64,000 nt of DNA from Candidatus Saccharimonadota bacterium. Lineage in GTDB: Bacteria; Patescibacteriota; Saccharimonadia; Saccharimonadales; UBA10212. Each line of letters begins with the position of its first letter. Within the stretch, counting starts at the first letter, position 1. Shown in pieces: positions 40,992 to 49,344 of this stretch. The stretch is taken from assembly GCA_016176605.1 (NCBI GenBank), contig JACOWW010000002.1, forward strand, positions 312,846-376,845, read 5' to 3'. A program made the translations under genes and the position numbers. A model generated the notes under the pieces. The model was not told the DNA's origin and did no database searches. It saw only the letters and a program-made list of their open reading frames with translations.

Positions 40992-41537
40992 TTAAATGCC
41001 CTTATCGCGTTGATACAAAACTGCAATTCTCTGCTCTAATAATGGAGCTTGATCTTCTAGCCGGGGGTCATCTTCAAAAAGCAACGCGCGAGCGGATTTA
41101 TATTTGCTTCGGGCGTAGTCAGCATGATCTGGTTTTAGGCGAGCCAATCGAAACTCATTAGCGTTATCTAAATTGTCAGCTAATTTAACTATCTTTGCCA
41201 TATGGTTGGTTTTTGCCCTTCTTATTCTATCATCGTAACTCTCACCTTCGGTCTCGGTAAGGGCAAGCACAGCTTCGATCACTTGCTCCGAACATCCTAA
41301 TTGCCTCAACTGTTCCTCTGTCAACTTAGTATCCTCTAGCGTATCGTGTAAAACACCTACCATTTGGATATCCTCTCCATATGGTTCGAGCGCTTCCATA
41401 ACTCGTAATGGATGTTCGATGTAAGGACTCAGTCCGCTCTTGCTCATCTGCACTGAATGAAGCTTCTTGGCCAGCTCTATAGCAGAGCCAAGGTTAAATT
41501 TTGGCCTTGGCTGCTCGACTTCCTCCCCAGCAATCAT
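40992..41537 (-). CDS. HD-domain hydrolase, RelA/SpoT-hydrolase-like
   Basis: The 181-residue protein has the small HD fold of (p)ppGpp pyrophosphohydrolases: SPYIEHPLRVMEAL, MVGVLHDTLEDTKLTEEQL (HD motif) and KIVKLADNLDN. No synthetase or regulatory domain is present, so it resembles small alarmone hydrolases (MESH1-like), though other nucleotides are possible. TATAAT lies exactly 6 nt before the ATG. The ZIP transporter gene lies just upstream in the same direction. Confidence 0.82.
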   Translation of the reverse strand: MIAGEEVEQPRPKFNLGSAIELAKKLHSVQMSKSGLSPYIEHPLRVMEALEPYGEDIQMVGVLHDTLEDTKLTEEQLRQLGCSEQVIEAVLALTETEGESYDDRIRRAKTNHMAKIVKLADNLDNANEFRLARLKPDHADYARSKYKSARALLFEDDPRLEDQAPLLEQRIAVLYQRDKGI

Positions 41538-41552
41538 CTTTTAATTATAACC

Positions 41553-42278
41553 TTAGGCTAATCGGGTGACGAGGAACATAAGGGCGGCGCCTAGCACAGT
41601 TAGACCGATAGTCCACCTTGAGGATTTTTCACTGTGTGCCTGGGGCAAAATGTCGCTAGCGCCGATGTAGAGCAAGAAGCCGGCAAAAAAGCCTAAATAA
41701 ATAGCCAGGATAGCTTCTGATAAGCTAAACAAAAGTGAGGTCAAACCGCCAACAATTGGCATAGCGGCGGCAATCAGCAGCATCATCTTGGCCCGACCGG
41801 GTTTATTCTGGTGGTAAAGCATGACATTGGTGGTATTAAATCCATCGGCAAACCGGTGGCCAATAACCGCAATGGCTACCGCCAGCCCAACCGCGCTGCT
41901 GATTTGGAAGGCCAGGCCAATGCTCAGCCCGTCCAAGAAACTATGTCCAGACAGCGCCACTGCCCCAGCTACACCAACATAAGGGTGTTGGTGCGGACCG
42001 TACTTGGCTTCTTGGGCATGATGGATAAGGATGCTTTTTTCAATGATATGAAAAAGTAAAAAGCCGATAACGAGGGTTATCATTGGCCAGATTGGCTCAA
42101 GTGCTTGGGTTTGGGCTATTTCAAATATCTCCGGCAGCAGGTCAAAGGCCACCAGGCCCAAAATTAAACCTGCCGTAAAGCCTAGAGCCAAGTTCAGTTT
42201 TTGGCGGCTGCGAAAAGCTAGCCAGCCTCCCAGTAGCGCGGCGATCGAAGCGCAAACCGTTAACAAAAACACAGTCAT
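41553..42278 (-). CDS. ZIP-family metal transporter
   Basis: An integral membrane protein of about 241 residues with seven to eight hydrophobic segments, starting MTVFLLTVCASIAALLGGW. The metal-site helices read SFLDGLSIGLAF and VIGHRFADGFNT, the ZIP HxxxDG/HxxxE-like positions being partly kept. A His-rich loop between segments 3 and 4 (HHAQEAKYGPHQHPYVG) may bind zinc. TAAGAT lies 7 nt before the ATG at 42278; the frame upstream to 42350 overlaps the Fur promoter and is not used. It is divergent from a Fur-family gene, so metal-responsive control is likely. Confidence 0.87.
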   Translation of the reverse strand: MTVFLLTVCASIAALLGGWLAFRSRQKLNLALGFTAGLILGLVAFDLLPEIFEIAQTQALEPIWPMITLVIGFLLFHIIEKSILIHHAQEAKYGPHQHPYVGVAGAVALSGHSFLDGLSIGLAFQISSAVGLAVAIAVIGHRFADGFNTTNVMLYHQNKPGRAKMMLLIAAAMPIVGGLTSLLFSLSEAILAIYLGFFAGFLLYIGASDILPQAHSEKSSRWTIGLTVLGAALMFLVTRLA

Positions 42279-42307
42279 ACTAAAAATCTTAGTCAGCCAA
42301 TCAAGTC

Positions 42308-42337
42308 TTTGCAAATTTGTCGCAATTTTGGCAAAAT
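42308..42337. promoter_or_regulatory. Operator candidate in the ZIP/Fur divergent promoter
   Basis: AT-rich repeats TTTGCAAATTTG, TCGCAATTTTG and GGCAAAATT include the dyad TTGC-N9-GCAA. The position between the two starts (42278 and 42345) fits a Zur/Fur box, but no exact consensus is present. Confidence 0.4.
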
Positions 42338-42344
42338 TAGACCA

Positions 42345-42761
42345 ATGCACTACGAGAACTTGAAGGCCATACTAAAAAGGGACGGTTCAAGCCTAACCAA
42401 ACCACGCAAAATTGTTTTTGACCTTTTGCTGGACCAGGAACCGCAGAGCATGCAAGTCCTTGCCCGCCGCGCCGAAGATAAAGTTAACCGGGCGACTGTT
42501 TACCGGACAATCGAACTATTTGAGCGTCTTGGCATAGTCCATCGCCTAAATATCGGTTGGAAATACAAGATTGAACTTTCTGACATCTTTGCCGAACATC
42601 ACCACCATTTTTATTGCACAAATTGTGGCGCGGCCACTGCTATCACTTCTAACGCCATGCTGGAGACTATGATTGACTCACTAGCCAGCAAAGAAGGCCT
42701 CAATCCCAGGGGTCATCAATTAGAAATATATGGACTTTGCAGCCGCTGCAACGCTCGCTAG
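42345..42761 (+). CDS. Fur-family metalloregulator (Zur-like by context)
   Basis: 138 residues from ATG 42345 (MHYENLKAILKRDGSSLTKPRK). A winged-helix DNA-binding part (VNRATVYRTIELFERLGIVHRL) is followed by the Fur dimer domain. It has the metal-binding HHHHFYCTNCG and a C-terminal C-x-x-C pair (YGLCSRCN), giving two zinc-type Cys pairs. Divergence from the ZIP importer suggests zinc rather than iron. CAAAAT lies 7 nt before the ATG; no Shine-Dalgarno site is visible. Confidence 0.9.
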   Translation: MHYENLKAILKRDGSSLTKPRKIVFDLLLDQEPQSMQVLARRAEDKVNRATVYRTIELFERLGIVHRLNIGWKYKIELSDIFAEHHHHFYCTNCGAATAITSNAMLETMIDSLASKEGLNPRGHQLEIYGLCSRCNAR

Positions 42762-42764
42762 ACA

Positions 42765-44207
42765 CTAGGCCGCTACTGAAGCTTTGATTTTCTTGTTTTG
42801 CAAAACAATTAAAGCCACTACCATGGCTGCCAGCGCAAACCCAAGACCAATGTAAAAACCGCTATGAAAACCGTCCACCCGAGCCTGCGGAACAGTTGCT
42901 CCGGTAGATATGGCTTGCTTGGTGGTCGAGGCGGCGACAGCTGAAAGAACCGCCAGGCCAATGGCACCGCCGACTTGCTGGGCTGTATTAAGCACCCCCG
43001 AAACTAAACCGGAAAACTGACGAGCTACGCCGGACGTAGCAGCCAGTGTTAAGGGTACGAAAGACAGTCCCATACCGACCGCCGAAACGATTAACCCCGG
43101 CGCGACATTGTGCCAATAATCGCCGCCAACCTGCAGTACTTGGGCATTAATAAACAAACCGCTAGCCAATATGATTGGTCCGATAATCAGCAGCGGCTTA
43201 TAGCCTATTTTAGATACCAGCTGGGAAGAAATAGCCGCGCTAATAGCAATTACAAACGGCACTATCAAAAAGCTAACACCCGCCTTAATCGGCGAATAGC
43301 CTAAAATCGTCTGGATATACAGGGTCATAAAGAAAAAGGTTGCGAACATACTGGCAGCGATGATTAAAGCAATTGAGTTGCCGCCGGAAACGTTGCGGTC
43401 CTTAAACAGCGCCAGCGGCAGCATTGGATGGTCGGACTTTAATTCGTCGCGTAAAAAAATAAACCCTAAAACCGCACTCAGAGCCAAGAAGCCAAGCACA
43501 ACCGGCGAACCCCAGCCGTTAACCGGAGCCCTGGAGAGGGCAAATACCAGCGCCATCAGTCCGCCAGTGGCCGTCAGCGCCCCAAATTGATCAAGTTTAA
43601 TTTTCCTCTTCGCTGCACCAACATGGTGCGGCAGTAATCTTAGCGCAGCCAGGACCACCAGTATGCCAACCGGCACGTTTACAAAGAAATTCCAGCGCCA
43701 GCCAAGATATTCTGTCAATATGCCTCCCAAGAGTACACCGACCGCCGCACCGCTGGCAGTGACAGCCGACCAAACGCCTAAGGCTTTATTGCGCTCTTTG
43801 CCCTCACTAAATTCAGTCAAAACAATAGACAGTGCAGTGGGCGTCATGAAAGCGGCCGCCAGACCTTGCAGGCCTCGGAAAATTATTAGCCAAAGTTCGG
43901 ATTGCGCCAAACCGCAAAGCAGTGAGGCCGCCGCAAAAAAACTAACCGACAACATAAATATTTTGCGCCGGCCAAATAAGTCAGCCATCCGACCGCCAAG
44001 CAGTAAAAAACCGCCAAAGGTTATGGAATAGGCTGTTATTACCCACTGCAGGTTGTTGGGGGCAAAGTTTAATTCGCGGGCCAGGCTTGGCAACGCTACA
44101 TTGACTATTGTTACGTCTAATACGACCATGAAAAAAGACAATGCCAACAACGCTAAAATCACCCACTTGTTTTGCGAATGCTTTGATAATGTTTTTTTAC
44201 GCGCCAT
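42765..44207 (-). CDS. MFS multidrug exporter, DHA2 (EmrB/QacA) family
   Basis: The 480-residue protein has about 14 transmembrane segments. It begins WVILALLALSFFMVVLDVTIVNVALPSLAREL, a DHA2 hallmark with an acidic residue in helix 1. Motif A is GGRMADLFGRRKIF, and motif C-like GVLLGGILTEYLGWRWNFFVNVPVGIL marks antiporters. It would export drugs or other compounds with proton exchange. A TACTTAAC-CT-GTTAAGTA palindrome lies 78 bp upstream and may be an operator. Confidence 0.92.
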   Translation of the reverse strand: MARKKTLSKHSQNKWVILALLALSFFMVVLDVTIVNVALPSLARELNFAPNNLQWVITAYSITFGGFLLLGGRMADLFGRRKIFMLSVSFFAAASLLCGLAQSELWLIIFRGLQGLAAAFMTPTALSIVLTEFSEGKERNKALGVWSAVTASGAAVGVLLGGILTEYLGWRWNFFVNVPVGILVVLAALRLLPHHVGAAKRKIKLDQFGALTATGGLMALVFALSRAPVNGWGSPVVLGFLALSAVLGFIFLRDELKSDHPMLPLALFKDRNVSGGNSIALIIAASMFATFFFMTLYIQTILGYSPIKAGVSFLIVPFVIAISAAISSQLVSKIGYKPLLIIGPIILASGLFINAQVLQVGGDYWHNVAPGLIVSAVGMGLSFVPLTLAATSGVARQFSGLVSGVLNTAQQVGGAIGLAVLSAVAASTTKQAISTGATVPQARVDGFHSGFYIGLGFALAAMVVALIVLQNKKIKASVAA

Positions 44208-44284
44208 TTAACCCCTGCCTAGTTTGGCCTAGATGCAATTCCATCAAGTATAGCGACGTTTAGTTTTTTTGCAAAAGTAAAAAA

Positions 44285-44302
44285 TACTTAACCTGTTAAG
44301 TA
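44285..44302. promoter_or_regulatory. Perfect palindrome TACTTAAC-CT-GTTAAGTA
   Basis: 8-bp arms around two bases, between the divergent MFS and NDH-2 genes. Related sites lie at 52590 (upstream of rarA), 62739 (upstream of the HAD gene) and within dnaE (10387) and uvrB (19426). Confidence 0.55.
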
Positions 44303-44321
44303 ATTTATACTTTTCTTTCCT

Positions 44322-44403
44322 GAGGTCCGACTTTGGAAAAAGACAGGTAAATCTTAGTAGTTATAACTTGCAAAACTCTTTGTTTTTTCCAAGGTCGGAC
44401 CTC
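44322..44403. repeat. 82-bp element with 20-bp terminal inverted repeats
   Basis: GAGGTCCGACTTTGGAAAAA at the left and its near-perfect complement (one mismatch) at 44384-44403, with 42 bp between. It resembles a miniature inverted-repeat element or a bidirectional hairpin in the MFS/NDH-2 interval. Confidence 0.7.
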
Positions 44404-44438
44404 CCAATAATCAATGCTTTGGGATAAACTAAGGCTAA

Positions 44439-45629
44439 ATGGCGACTAAAAAAAAGAGGGTGCTAATTTTAGGGGGTGGATTCGGTGGTATAAAAGTGGC
44501 CCTGGAGCTGGCTGGACACCCTGATTATGAGATAACGCTTGTTTCTGACCAGGACAACTTCCGTTACTACCCTCAGCTTTACCATGCCGCCACCGGCGGC
44601 AGCCGCTATGCCTCAGAGATTCCGCTTCAAGAAATTTTTGCCGGCAAAGACATCCGCTTGGTCAAAGGCAGCGTCAAAAGGCTTGATCGCCAGACCAAGG
44701 CTATCGAATGCCGCGCCGGCAAAAAGTATAAATTTGACAGTTTGGTTGTAGCACTTGGCGTAACTACTAATTTCTTCGGCATAAAAGGCCTGGCGCAAAA
44801 CGCCTACGGTATCAAAACGCTTGATGAAGCCAAACGCCTGCGGGCACACTTGCATAAACTAATAGCCGACGAAGGCCAGCCCGACCTTAATTATATTATT
44901 ATTGGCGGCGGATCAACGGGCGTAGAACTGGCGGGAGCATTACCCGCTTACCTACAACTTATTATGAAAAATCACGACATAAAGGATAAATCACTGCACA
45001 TTGAACTAGTCGAAGCTGAAAAAAGAGTTCTGCCAAAGCTGCCGAGGAGCTATTCCCAAGCCGCCCAGAAACGCCTGCGCCGTCTAGGTGTAACCCTGCA
45101 TCTCGGACAAAAAGTGGAGGCCGAAACGGCTGATGCCTTGCGCGTTAACGGACGTAATATTAAAAGCCACACTGTGGTTTGGACAGCTGGCGTCACCAAC
45201 CACTCATTTTTTAAAGATAACGAATTTCATCTAACCTCGCAGGGCAAAGCCATTGTCGACCAATACCTCCAAGCTGAGCCAGACATTTACGTAATTGGCG
45301 ATAACGCTGACACCAAATATTCCGGTATGGCCCAAACAGCGTTATATGATGGCAAGTTTGTTGCTGGGCATTTGAAAGCTGCGGCAGAAGGCAAAAAAAT
45401 TAGACCGTACAAGGCCAAGAAGCCGGTCTACATCACACCGGTTGGGCCGCACTGGGCGGCGGTCCTTTGGGGTAAAACCCATATTTATGGCTTCCTGGGC
45501 TGGATTTTACGCAGCGCCGCCGATTTTATTGCCTACCACGACCTACAACCCTGGTGGAAAGCTAGTAAACGCTGGCGCACAACCTTCGATACTGAGGAGG
45601 ATTGTCCAATCTGCTCAGGCAAGCGTTAA
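44439..45629 (+). CDS. ndh: Type II NADH dehydrogenase (NDH-2)
   Basis: A monotopic membrane flavoprotein of 396 residues that passes electrons from NADH to a quinone without pumping protons. FAD motif LILGGGFGGIKVALEL at the N-terminus, NADH motif IIIGGGSTGVELAGAL near 155, and VIGDNAD near 285. The C-terminal part (AADFIAYHDLQPWW) is the amphipathic membrane anchor. The end carries an unusual CPIC motif (EEDCPICSGKR). TAAACT lies 8 nt before the ATG. No complex I, quinone synthesis or terminal oxidase gene is in this window, so its electron acceptor is unclear. Confidence 0.9.
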   Translation: MATKKKRVLILGGGFGGIKVALELAGHPDYEITLVSDQDNFRYYPQLYHAATGGSRYASEIPLQEIFAGKDIRLVKGSVKRLDRQTKAIECRAGKKYKFDSLVVALGVTTNFFGIKGLAQNAYGIKTLDEAKRLRAHLHKLIADEGQPDLNYIIIGGGSTGVELAGALPAYLQLIMKNHDIKDKSLHIELVEAEKRVLPKLPRSYSQAAQKRLRRLGVTLHLGQKVEAETADALRVNGRNIKSHTVVWTAGVTNHSFFKDNEFHLTSQGKAIVDQYLQAEPDIYVIGDNADTKYSGMAQTALYDGKFVAGHLKAAAEGKKIRPYKAKKPVYITPVGPHWAAVLWGKTHIYGFLGWILRSAADFIAYHDLQPWWKASKRWRTTFDTEEDCPICSGKR

Positions 45630-45634
45630 TTTTT

Positions 45635-46168
45635 TTATTTTGGCTCTTCAGAAGTAGCCGGTCGGGGAGCTTTTTTGTAGGCAAGGTGCCGCTTTAGTCC
45701 GTCAAGTCGGTCAATATGCGGCAGAAAACTGTTGAGCAAAGTTGAAAATTGCCGGTTAGGCACAACAATTCGGCCAAGTTTATTTTTACTCTGTAAGTAT
45801 TCATAAAGCCCGTAAAAATCGCCGTCGCCGGAAACGACTATGGCTTTTTCGTAATTAGGGTATTCAATCATGGTGTGCAGTACCAAGTCGGCGTCGATAT
45901 TACCCTTCACTGTCCCCTCTTTATGCTCGACAAGGGGTTTTAAAACCAGATTGTACCCCATTGACTGCAAATTAGCATAAAGGTCAGCTTGATCTTCTAC
46001 CATTCCCAGGAAAAAGTAGGCTTTGGTGACGTTGTATTTACGCTGCAAATGGTAGTGGAACTTGCGAAAATCCAGGTTCCACCCCAGTTTTTTAATGCCC
46101 ATATTAAGGTTCTGCCCATCAATAAACGCAAAGTTCCCGCGCTTCTTTGTTTTTCCTAGTTCACTCAT
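45635..46168 (-). CDS. NYN-domain (LabA/DUF88-like) putative ribonuclease
   Basis: The 177-residue PIN-like fold protein begins with FAFIDGQNLNMGIKKLGW (first acidic site). NIDADLVLHTMIEYPNYEKAIVVSGDGDFYGLYEYL carries the remaining acidic residues (D-x-D and SGDGDF), the NYN hallmark. The family cleaves RNA. The short basic C-terminus (KRHLAYKKAPRPAT) may bind nucleic acid. The start codon overlaps the end of a dispersed inverted-repeat element. It converges with NDH-2, 5 bp apart. Confidence 0.88.
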   Translation of the reverse strand: MSELGKTKKRGNFAFIDGQNLNMGIKKLGWNLDFRKFHYHLQRKYNVTKAYFFLGMVEDQADLYANLQSMGYNLVLKPLVEHKEGTVKGNIDADLVLHTMIEYPNYEKAIVVSGDGDFYGLYEYLQSKNKLGRIVVPNRQFSTLLNSFLPHIDRLDGLKRHLAYKKAPRPATSEEPK

Positions 46169-46268
46169 CCCATTAGAGCCCTAACAGACATAGTTTAATG
46201 ATAGACGATATTTGAGTGATAAACATTACTTACTTTCAACCGTTCGCCCTCAGAGCCTCTAACGGGAT
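46167..46268. repeat. 102-bp element with ATCCCRTTAGAG ends
   Basis: Left end ATCCCATTAGAG at the NYN start codon, right end CTCTAACGGGAT. The same end sequence bounds the element at the pheT start codon (35938) and occurs alone at 12509. Confidence 0.65.
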
Positions 46269-46305
46269 TCATAAAAGTTTTCCTAATTTTACCACAATCC
46301 TTACA

Positions 46306-46349
46306 GGGGTTGTAGGGTTATAGGGTCGTAGGGTTGTAGGGTTTTTAAC
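46306..46349. repeat. Heptad array, GTAGGGT type
   Basis: Units GGTTGTA, GGGTTAT, AGGGTCG, TAGGGTT, GTAGGGT in strict 7-nt period. The same heptamer class as at 4384, 42 kb away. Confidence 0.8.
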
Positions 46350-46385
46350 ACGCACCGGCGACTATCCCATCATAGCAAGTATTGT

Positions 46386-46538
46386 TTAGCAGTCTTCAGC
46401 GCCGAATGTCGTCCAACAGGTATCTGGCTGTTTGTTATTGTTGTTTACCGAATCAATTGCACCCTTGATGAGTATTGCCGCTATGATTACCACCAATATG
46501 CCTATTAATAATTGCCTAGCCGTTACTGGTCTATCCAT
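46386..46538 (-). CDS. 50-residue single-pass membrane protein
   Basis: The short frame begins MDRPVTARQLLIGILVVIIA and continues through a hydrophobic segment to a polar tail with NNNNKQPD and two cysteines (CWTTFGAEDC). One membrane helix at about residues 9-27 is clear, with the tail probably outside. The coding pattern is intact and fits directly downstream of the next gene in the same direction. No strong ribosome site is visible and no family is recognised. Confidence 0.5.
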   Translation of the reverse strand: MDRPVTARQLLIGILVVIIAAILIKGAIDSVNNNNKQPDTCWTTFGAEDC

Positions 46539-46553
46539 TGAGTAGTTTCTCGC

Positions 46554-46991
46554 TCACCCTTTTATTATATGCCAGATAAATACTACTGCGCCCGTAAATA
46601 ACCCGCCAGCAAGAAATGAGTATTTATCAAGTATCACTTGGATAATCCCAAAAGGTGGAAAGCTTATAAAAGTCATGCCCTTTTCAGTAACACGAAGTGT
46701 TTTATCTGAGTCTGCAATTAAGAAGCTAGCCTCAATACACCACGAAGCTATATCATCAGCTCTACGCTCGGACACCCATCTCCTATTTTTTGCATAGTCT
46801 TTTAATAGAGGAATTATTTGAGGGGATAGTCTTCCTATTTCACCTTTGGGGTGTTCTTTACCAGATTTTTCAAAGATTTTCTCGGCCTTACGAGTGTCTT
46901 TAAAAACATACCTAGTGAACCTGTACATGCTAATGATGTAGGTCATACGCTGAATTATACCCCCAACAAGGGGAAGTCTACTTGCTGTCAT
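46554..46991 (-). CDS. Protein of unknown function with C-terminal membrane segment
   Basis: 145 residues from ATG 46991 (MTASRLPLVGGIIQRMTYII). A longer frame to 47072 would read through a repeat-like sequence and is not preferred. Charged helical middle (KAEKIFEKSGKEHPKGEIGRL), a possible winged-helix-like SDKTLRVTEKGMTFI, and a C-terminal hydrophobic segment (FLAGGLFTGAVVFIWHII). It is AT-rich and unlike its neighbours. No function is proposed; the 50-residue membrane protein follows it. Confidence 0.55.
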   Translation of the reverse strand: MTASRLPLVGGIIQRMTYIISMYRFTRYVFKDTRKAEKIFEKSGKEHPKGEIGRLSPQIIPLLKDYAKNRRWVSERRADDIASWCIEASFLIADSDKTLRVTEKGMTFISFPPFGIIQVILDKYSFLAGGLFTGAVVFIWHIIKG

Positions 46992-47029
46992 GGGATAGTC
47001 TCGCTCGACTTTCTCATATTCAGTAGCTG

Positions 47030-47075
47030 TTAAGCGAGCCCCAATCCTTTTAGAACATCTAACGAACGGCAACTG
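47030..47075. repeat. Possible fragment of the 200-bp structured element
   Basis: GTTAAGCGAGCCCC followed by AAT-x-TTTT-x-A-x-CATCT resembles the left end of copy A at 39700, but similarity is lost after about 45 bp. The rest of the interval to 47201 has no recognised feature. Confidence 0.35.
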
Positions 47076-47201
47076 GTAATAGAGCGAACATATTGCCGTA
47101 AGCAGTCTTGGTCTGCTAAGTGCAGCCCGAGTATATTATCGCTTATTGGCGAAATGTACCCGGCGCGAAGCGGGCTGCTCTAGGCAATGTGTGAGCGTAT
47201 C

Positions 47202-49031
47202 TTACCAACCGCCGCCCCCGCCGCCTCCGCCACCACCGCCAGCCCCGCCCGAAAACCCGCTACCGCTCGAACTCGATGGTGCAGTGAACACCTGGCCGCT
47301 AGACTTGCTAAAGTCGCCCAGCGAGCTGCTAAGGTAGCCGATATTAAATCCTGTCCAATTGCCGTGGTACCAATCCGGCGGTTGAGTATACAAATCTTTG
47401 AACTGCTTAGCCCAATCTTTTTCCAGTCCAAATAGCATGGCATAAGGCAGAAGTTTTTCGAACAACTTTACTTTCGCCGTGGCGGTTTTGGGGTTGAACG
47501 CGTCTTGCTCGGCTATTTTTTCCGCTCCCTCCGGGCTTTGCAAATACTTCAAACGGTCGGCTTCGGCCATTTTGATATAGTCTTTAAGCCCGAGCAAAGT
47601 ATCATTGGTCTGTACACCAATTAGCGTCCGGGCCGGCATAATAAAAGCGAAGGCAAACATCAGCAGCGAAGCGAAAATTAATCCCCCGCCAAGACCGATT
47701 AGCGCAAAAGAGGCCAACACAGCACCAAGGAAGACTGTGCCGATGCCGACCAAAAGCGGCGCGACAGCCCAAAGCATATAGCCGGCCTTGACTTTTTTGG
47801 GATCTTTTATGAAGTAGCCCTGCGCGGCCAACCTGGCCGATAACTTATCTTCAATCGCCTTCATTCCCGTGTAAATATCATTAGTCGCCCGCTTAAAATC
47901 AGACAGCTTGACTCTTTTGTTAAGCGGCAAATCATCGCCAAATACCAGCTTGAGGCCGTCGGCCACTTCCTGGCTGATTTCTTCGGGTTTTTTAATCAGC
48001 TCAAGTTCATAGTCTTTAGAACCGAACAAGCCCTTTTTTGGTATTTCATACACATTTACATAACGGGCGATCGCCATTTCTATCAGCATAGCGCTGAAGG
48101 CTTGACTGCTTAGCGTCTGACTCAATATAAAATCGGACGCCAGGACCTCAAAATCTTTGGGCGGTTCGTATTCGGGCACTATGATACCCCGGCCTTTGGG
48201 GTCATCGCCAAAACTCCGCCAGCGCCGCAACATCAGGCCGAAAGTCAGAAGTGGCGGTATGGCAACACCAGCGGCCGCCCCAGCAATTTGCAGTTTTTGC
48301 ATCAACTGCTCACGGGCAATTTCCGGTCCGGGCACAAATGTGCCTTTATTAAAAGCTAAAACCAGCGTTTGGGTCTGGTAAGGCGGTAGGGCCGAGGCAG
48401 CCGAAGTCACCACTACCTCATCATTTTTTTGCACACGGTCGATTTCGCACCTTATAGTGCTGCTGCCGTAAACACCGGCATAACAAGCTTGTCTATCCTG
48501 CAGACCGTCCTTCAAATCATTAGGAATGTGGATGCGGGCAGTAACCGCAGCGAAAACCTGCGGCCACTGGTCGCCGTTTATGTCCCAATAGAACTCATCT
48601 TGGGCGGGTTGATAATTGATGACGTTGCGCATTTCATATTTGATTTTGTATGTTCTTACTCCGTGCACATATTTATCAGCATCGCCGATTTTCAGGACCC
48701 TATTATCATTTTGGCGGCTGGCAGAGTATTTGTATGGTTGCCCATTTTCATCTGTTATGGCAAGAACCTTTAGGCTTAACGTATGGTTTTGATAACGCTC
48801 GGGGATGGCCCGCAGTATGCCGTGGTTTTGGTCAAAGTCCGGGAAACGGGCAACCAGTGTTTCCTCGACGCGCATAAGCGGCGTTTTTTGACTGTCGCGA
48901 CTCAAATAATAGTCAGCGTCAAAACTATCAAAAGAAAAATTTTGGGTGTCCAGCGCCGAAATTTTGGCCGGTTGTACGAAAGTCCCGGCAGCGAATAGAA
49001 CAATTAGCAGGCGCGCCCAAGTTTTAATCAT
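47202..49031 (-). CDS. DUF2207-family membrane protein
   Basis: 609 residues. Signal peptide or N-terminal anchor (WARLLIVLFAAGTFVQPAK), an extracellular beta-rich DUF2207 domain (about 30-240, with YHG/TYKIKYEM and FYWDINGDQWPQVF), a membrane segment near 250, a cytoplasmic region and a paired membrane hairpin near 420-470. The C-terminus is a poly-glycine stretch (GGAGGGGGGGGGGGW), typical of this family. Function is unknown; the family is common in CPR and Gram-positive bacteria. TACAAT lies exactly 6 nt before the ATG (leaderless type). Confidence 0.88.
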   Translation of the reverse strand: MIKTWARLLIVLFAAGTFVQPAKISALDTQNFSFDSFDADYYLSRDSQKTPLMRVEETLVARFPDFDQNHGILRAIPERYQNHTLSLKVLAITDENGQPYKYSASRQNDNRVLKIGDADKYVHGVRTYKIKYEMRNVINYQPAQDEFYWDINGDQWPQVFAAVTARIHIPNDLKDGLQDRQACYAGVYGSSTIRCEIDRVQKNDEVVVTSAASALPPYQTQTLVLAFNKGTFVPGPEIAREQLMQKLQIAGAAAGVAIPPLLTFGLMLRRWRSFGDDPKGRGIIVPEYEPPKDFEVLASDFILSQTLSSQAFSAMLIEMAIARYVNVYEIPKKGLFGSKDYELELIKKPEEISQEVADGLKLVFGDDLPLNKRVKLSDFKRATNDIYTGMKAIEDKLSARLAAQGYFIKDPKKVKAGYMLWAVAPLLVGIGTVFLGAVLASFALIGLGGGLIFASLLMFAFAFIMPARTLIGVQTNDTLLGLKDYIKMAEADRLKYLQSPEGAEKIAEQDAFNPKTATAKVKLFEKLLPYAMLFGLEKDWAKQFKDLYTQPPDWYHGNWTGFNIGYLSSSLGDFSKSSGQVFTAPSSSSGSGFSGGAGGGGGGGGGGGW

Positions 49032-49067
49032 ATTTAAATTGTACGCTTTTTATAAGCAGTTTTTCAG

Positions 49068-49343
49068 CTAGAAACTGGCCAAGTCTTTATCCAGCTGGGC
49101 AGTATCACTAACAGTGTCTATTTGGGTCTGGTCAAGAGTTTGGGCGGCTTTGTCTAAGTCGCCAACGCTAGTTATATCGGGCGCCAAAGGCACGACCTTA
49201 ACCGTTTGGGCGGCAGGGGCTGAGGAACTATCCTTTTGGTTTAGACGATAAATATTCCAACCAGCTAAAGCAACTATCGCGACCACGCCTACGATCACTA
49301 TTGCTTCGAAAAGCGCGAATCCTCTTTGGCCTACCCGTTTCAT
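49068..49343 (-). CDS. Type IV pilin-like protein
   Basis: 91 residues from ATG 49343. The N-terminus KRVGQRGFALFEAIVIVGVVAIVALAGW has the prepilin motif G-F-x3-E (Gly at -1, Phe at +1, Glu at +5) followed by the hydrophobic assembly helix. A short polar C-terminal part with DKAAQTLDQTQID follows, smaller than usual major pilins, so it may be a minor pilin. The longer frame overlapping the upstream gene is rejected; GAGAGG is placed correctly for ATG 49343. It is co-transcribed with the coiled-coil protein gene and is a likely PilB client. Confidence 0.82.
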   Translation of the reverse strand: MKRVGQRGFALFEAIVIVGVVAIVALAGWNIYRLNQKDSSSAPAAQTVKVVPLAPDITSVGDLDKAAQTLDQTQIDTVSDTAQLDKDLASF

Positions 49344-49344
49344 T

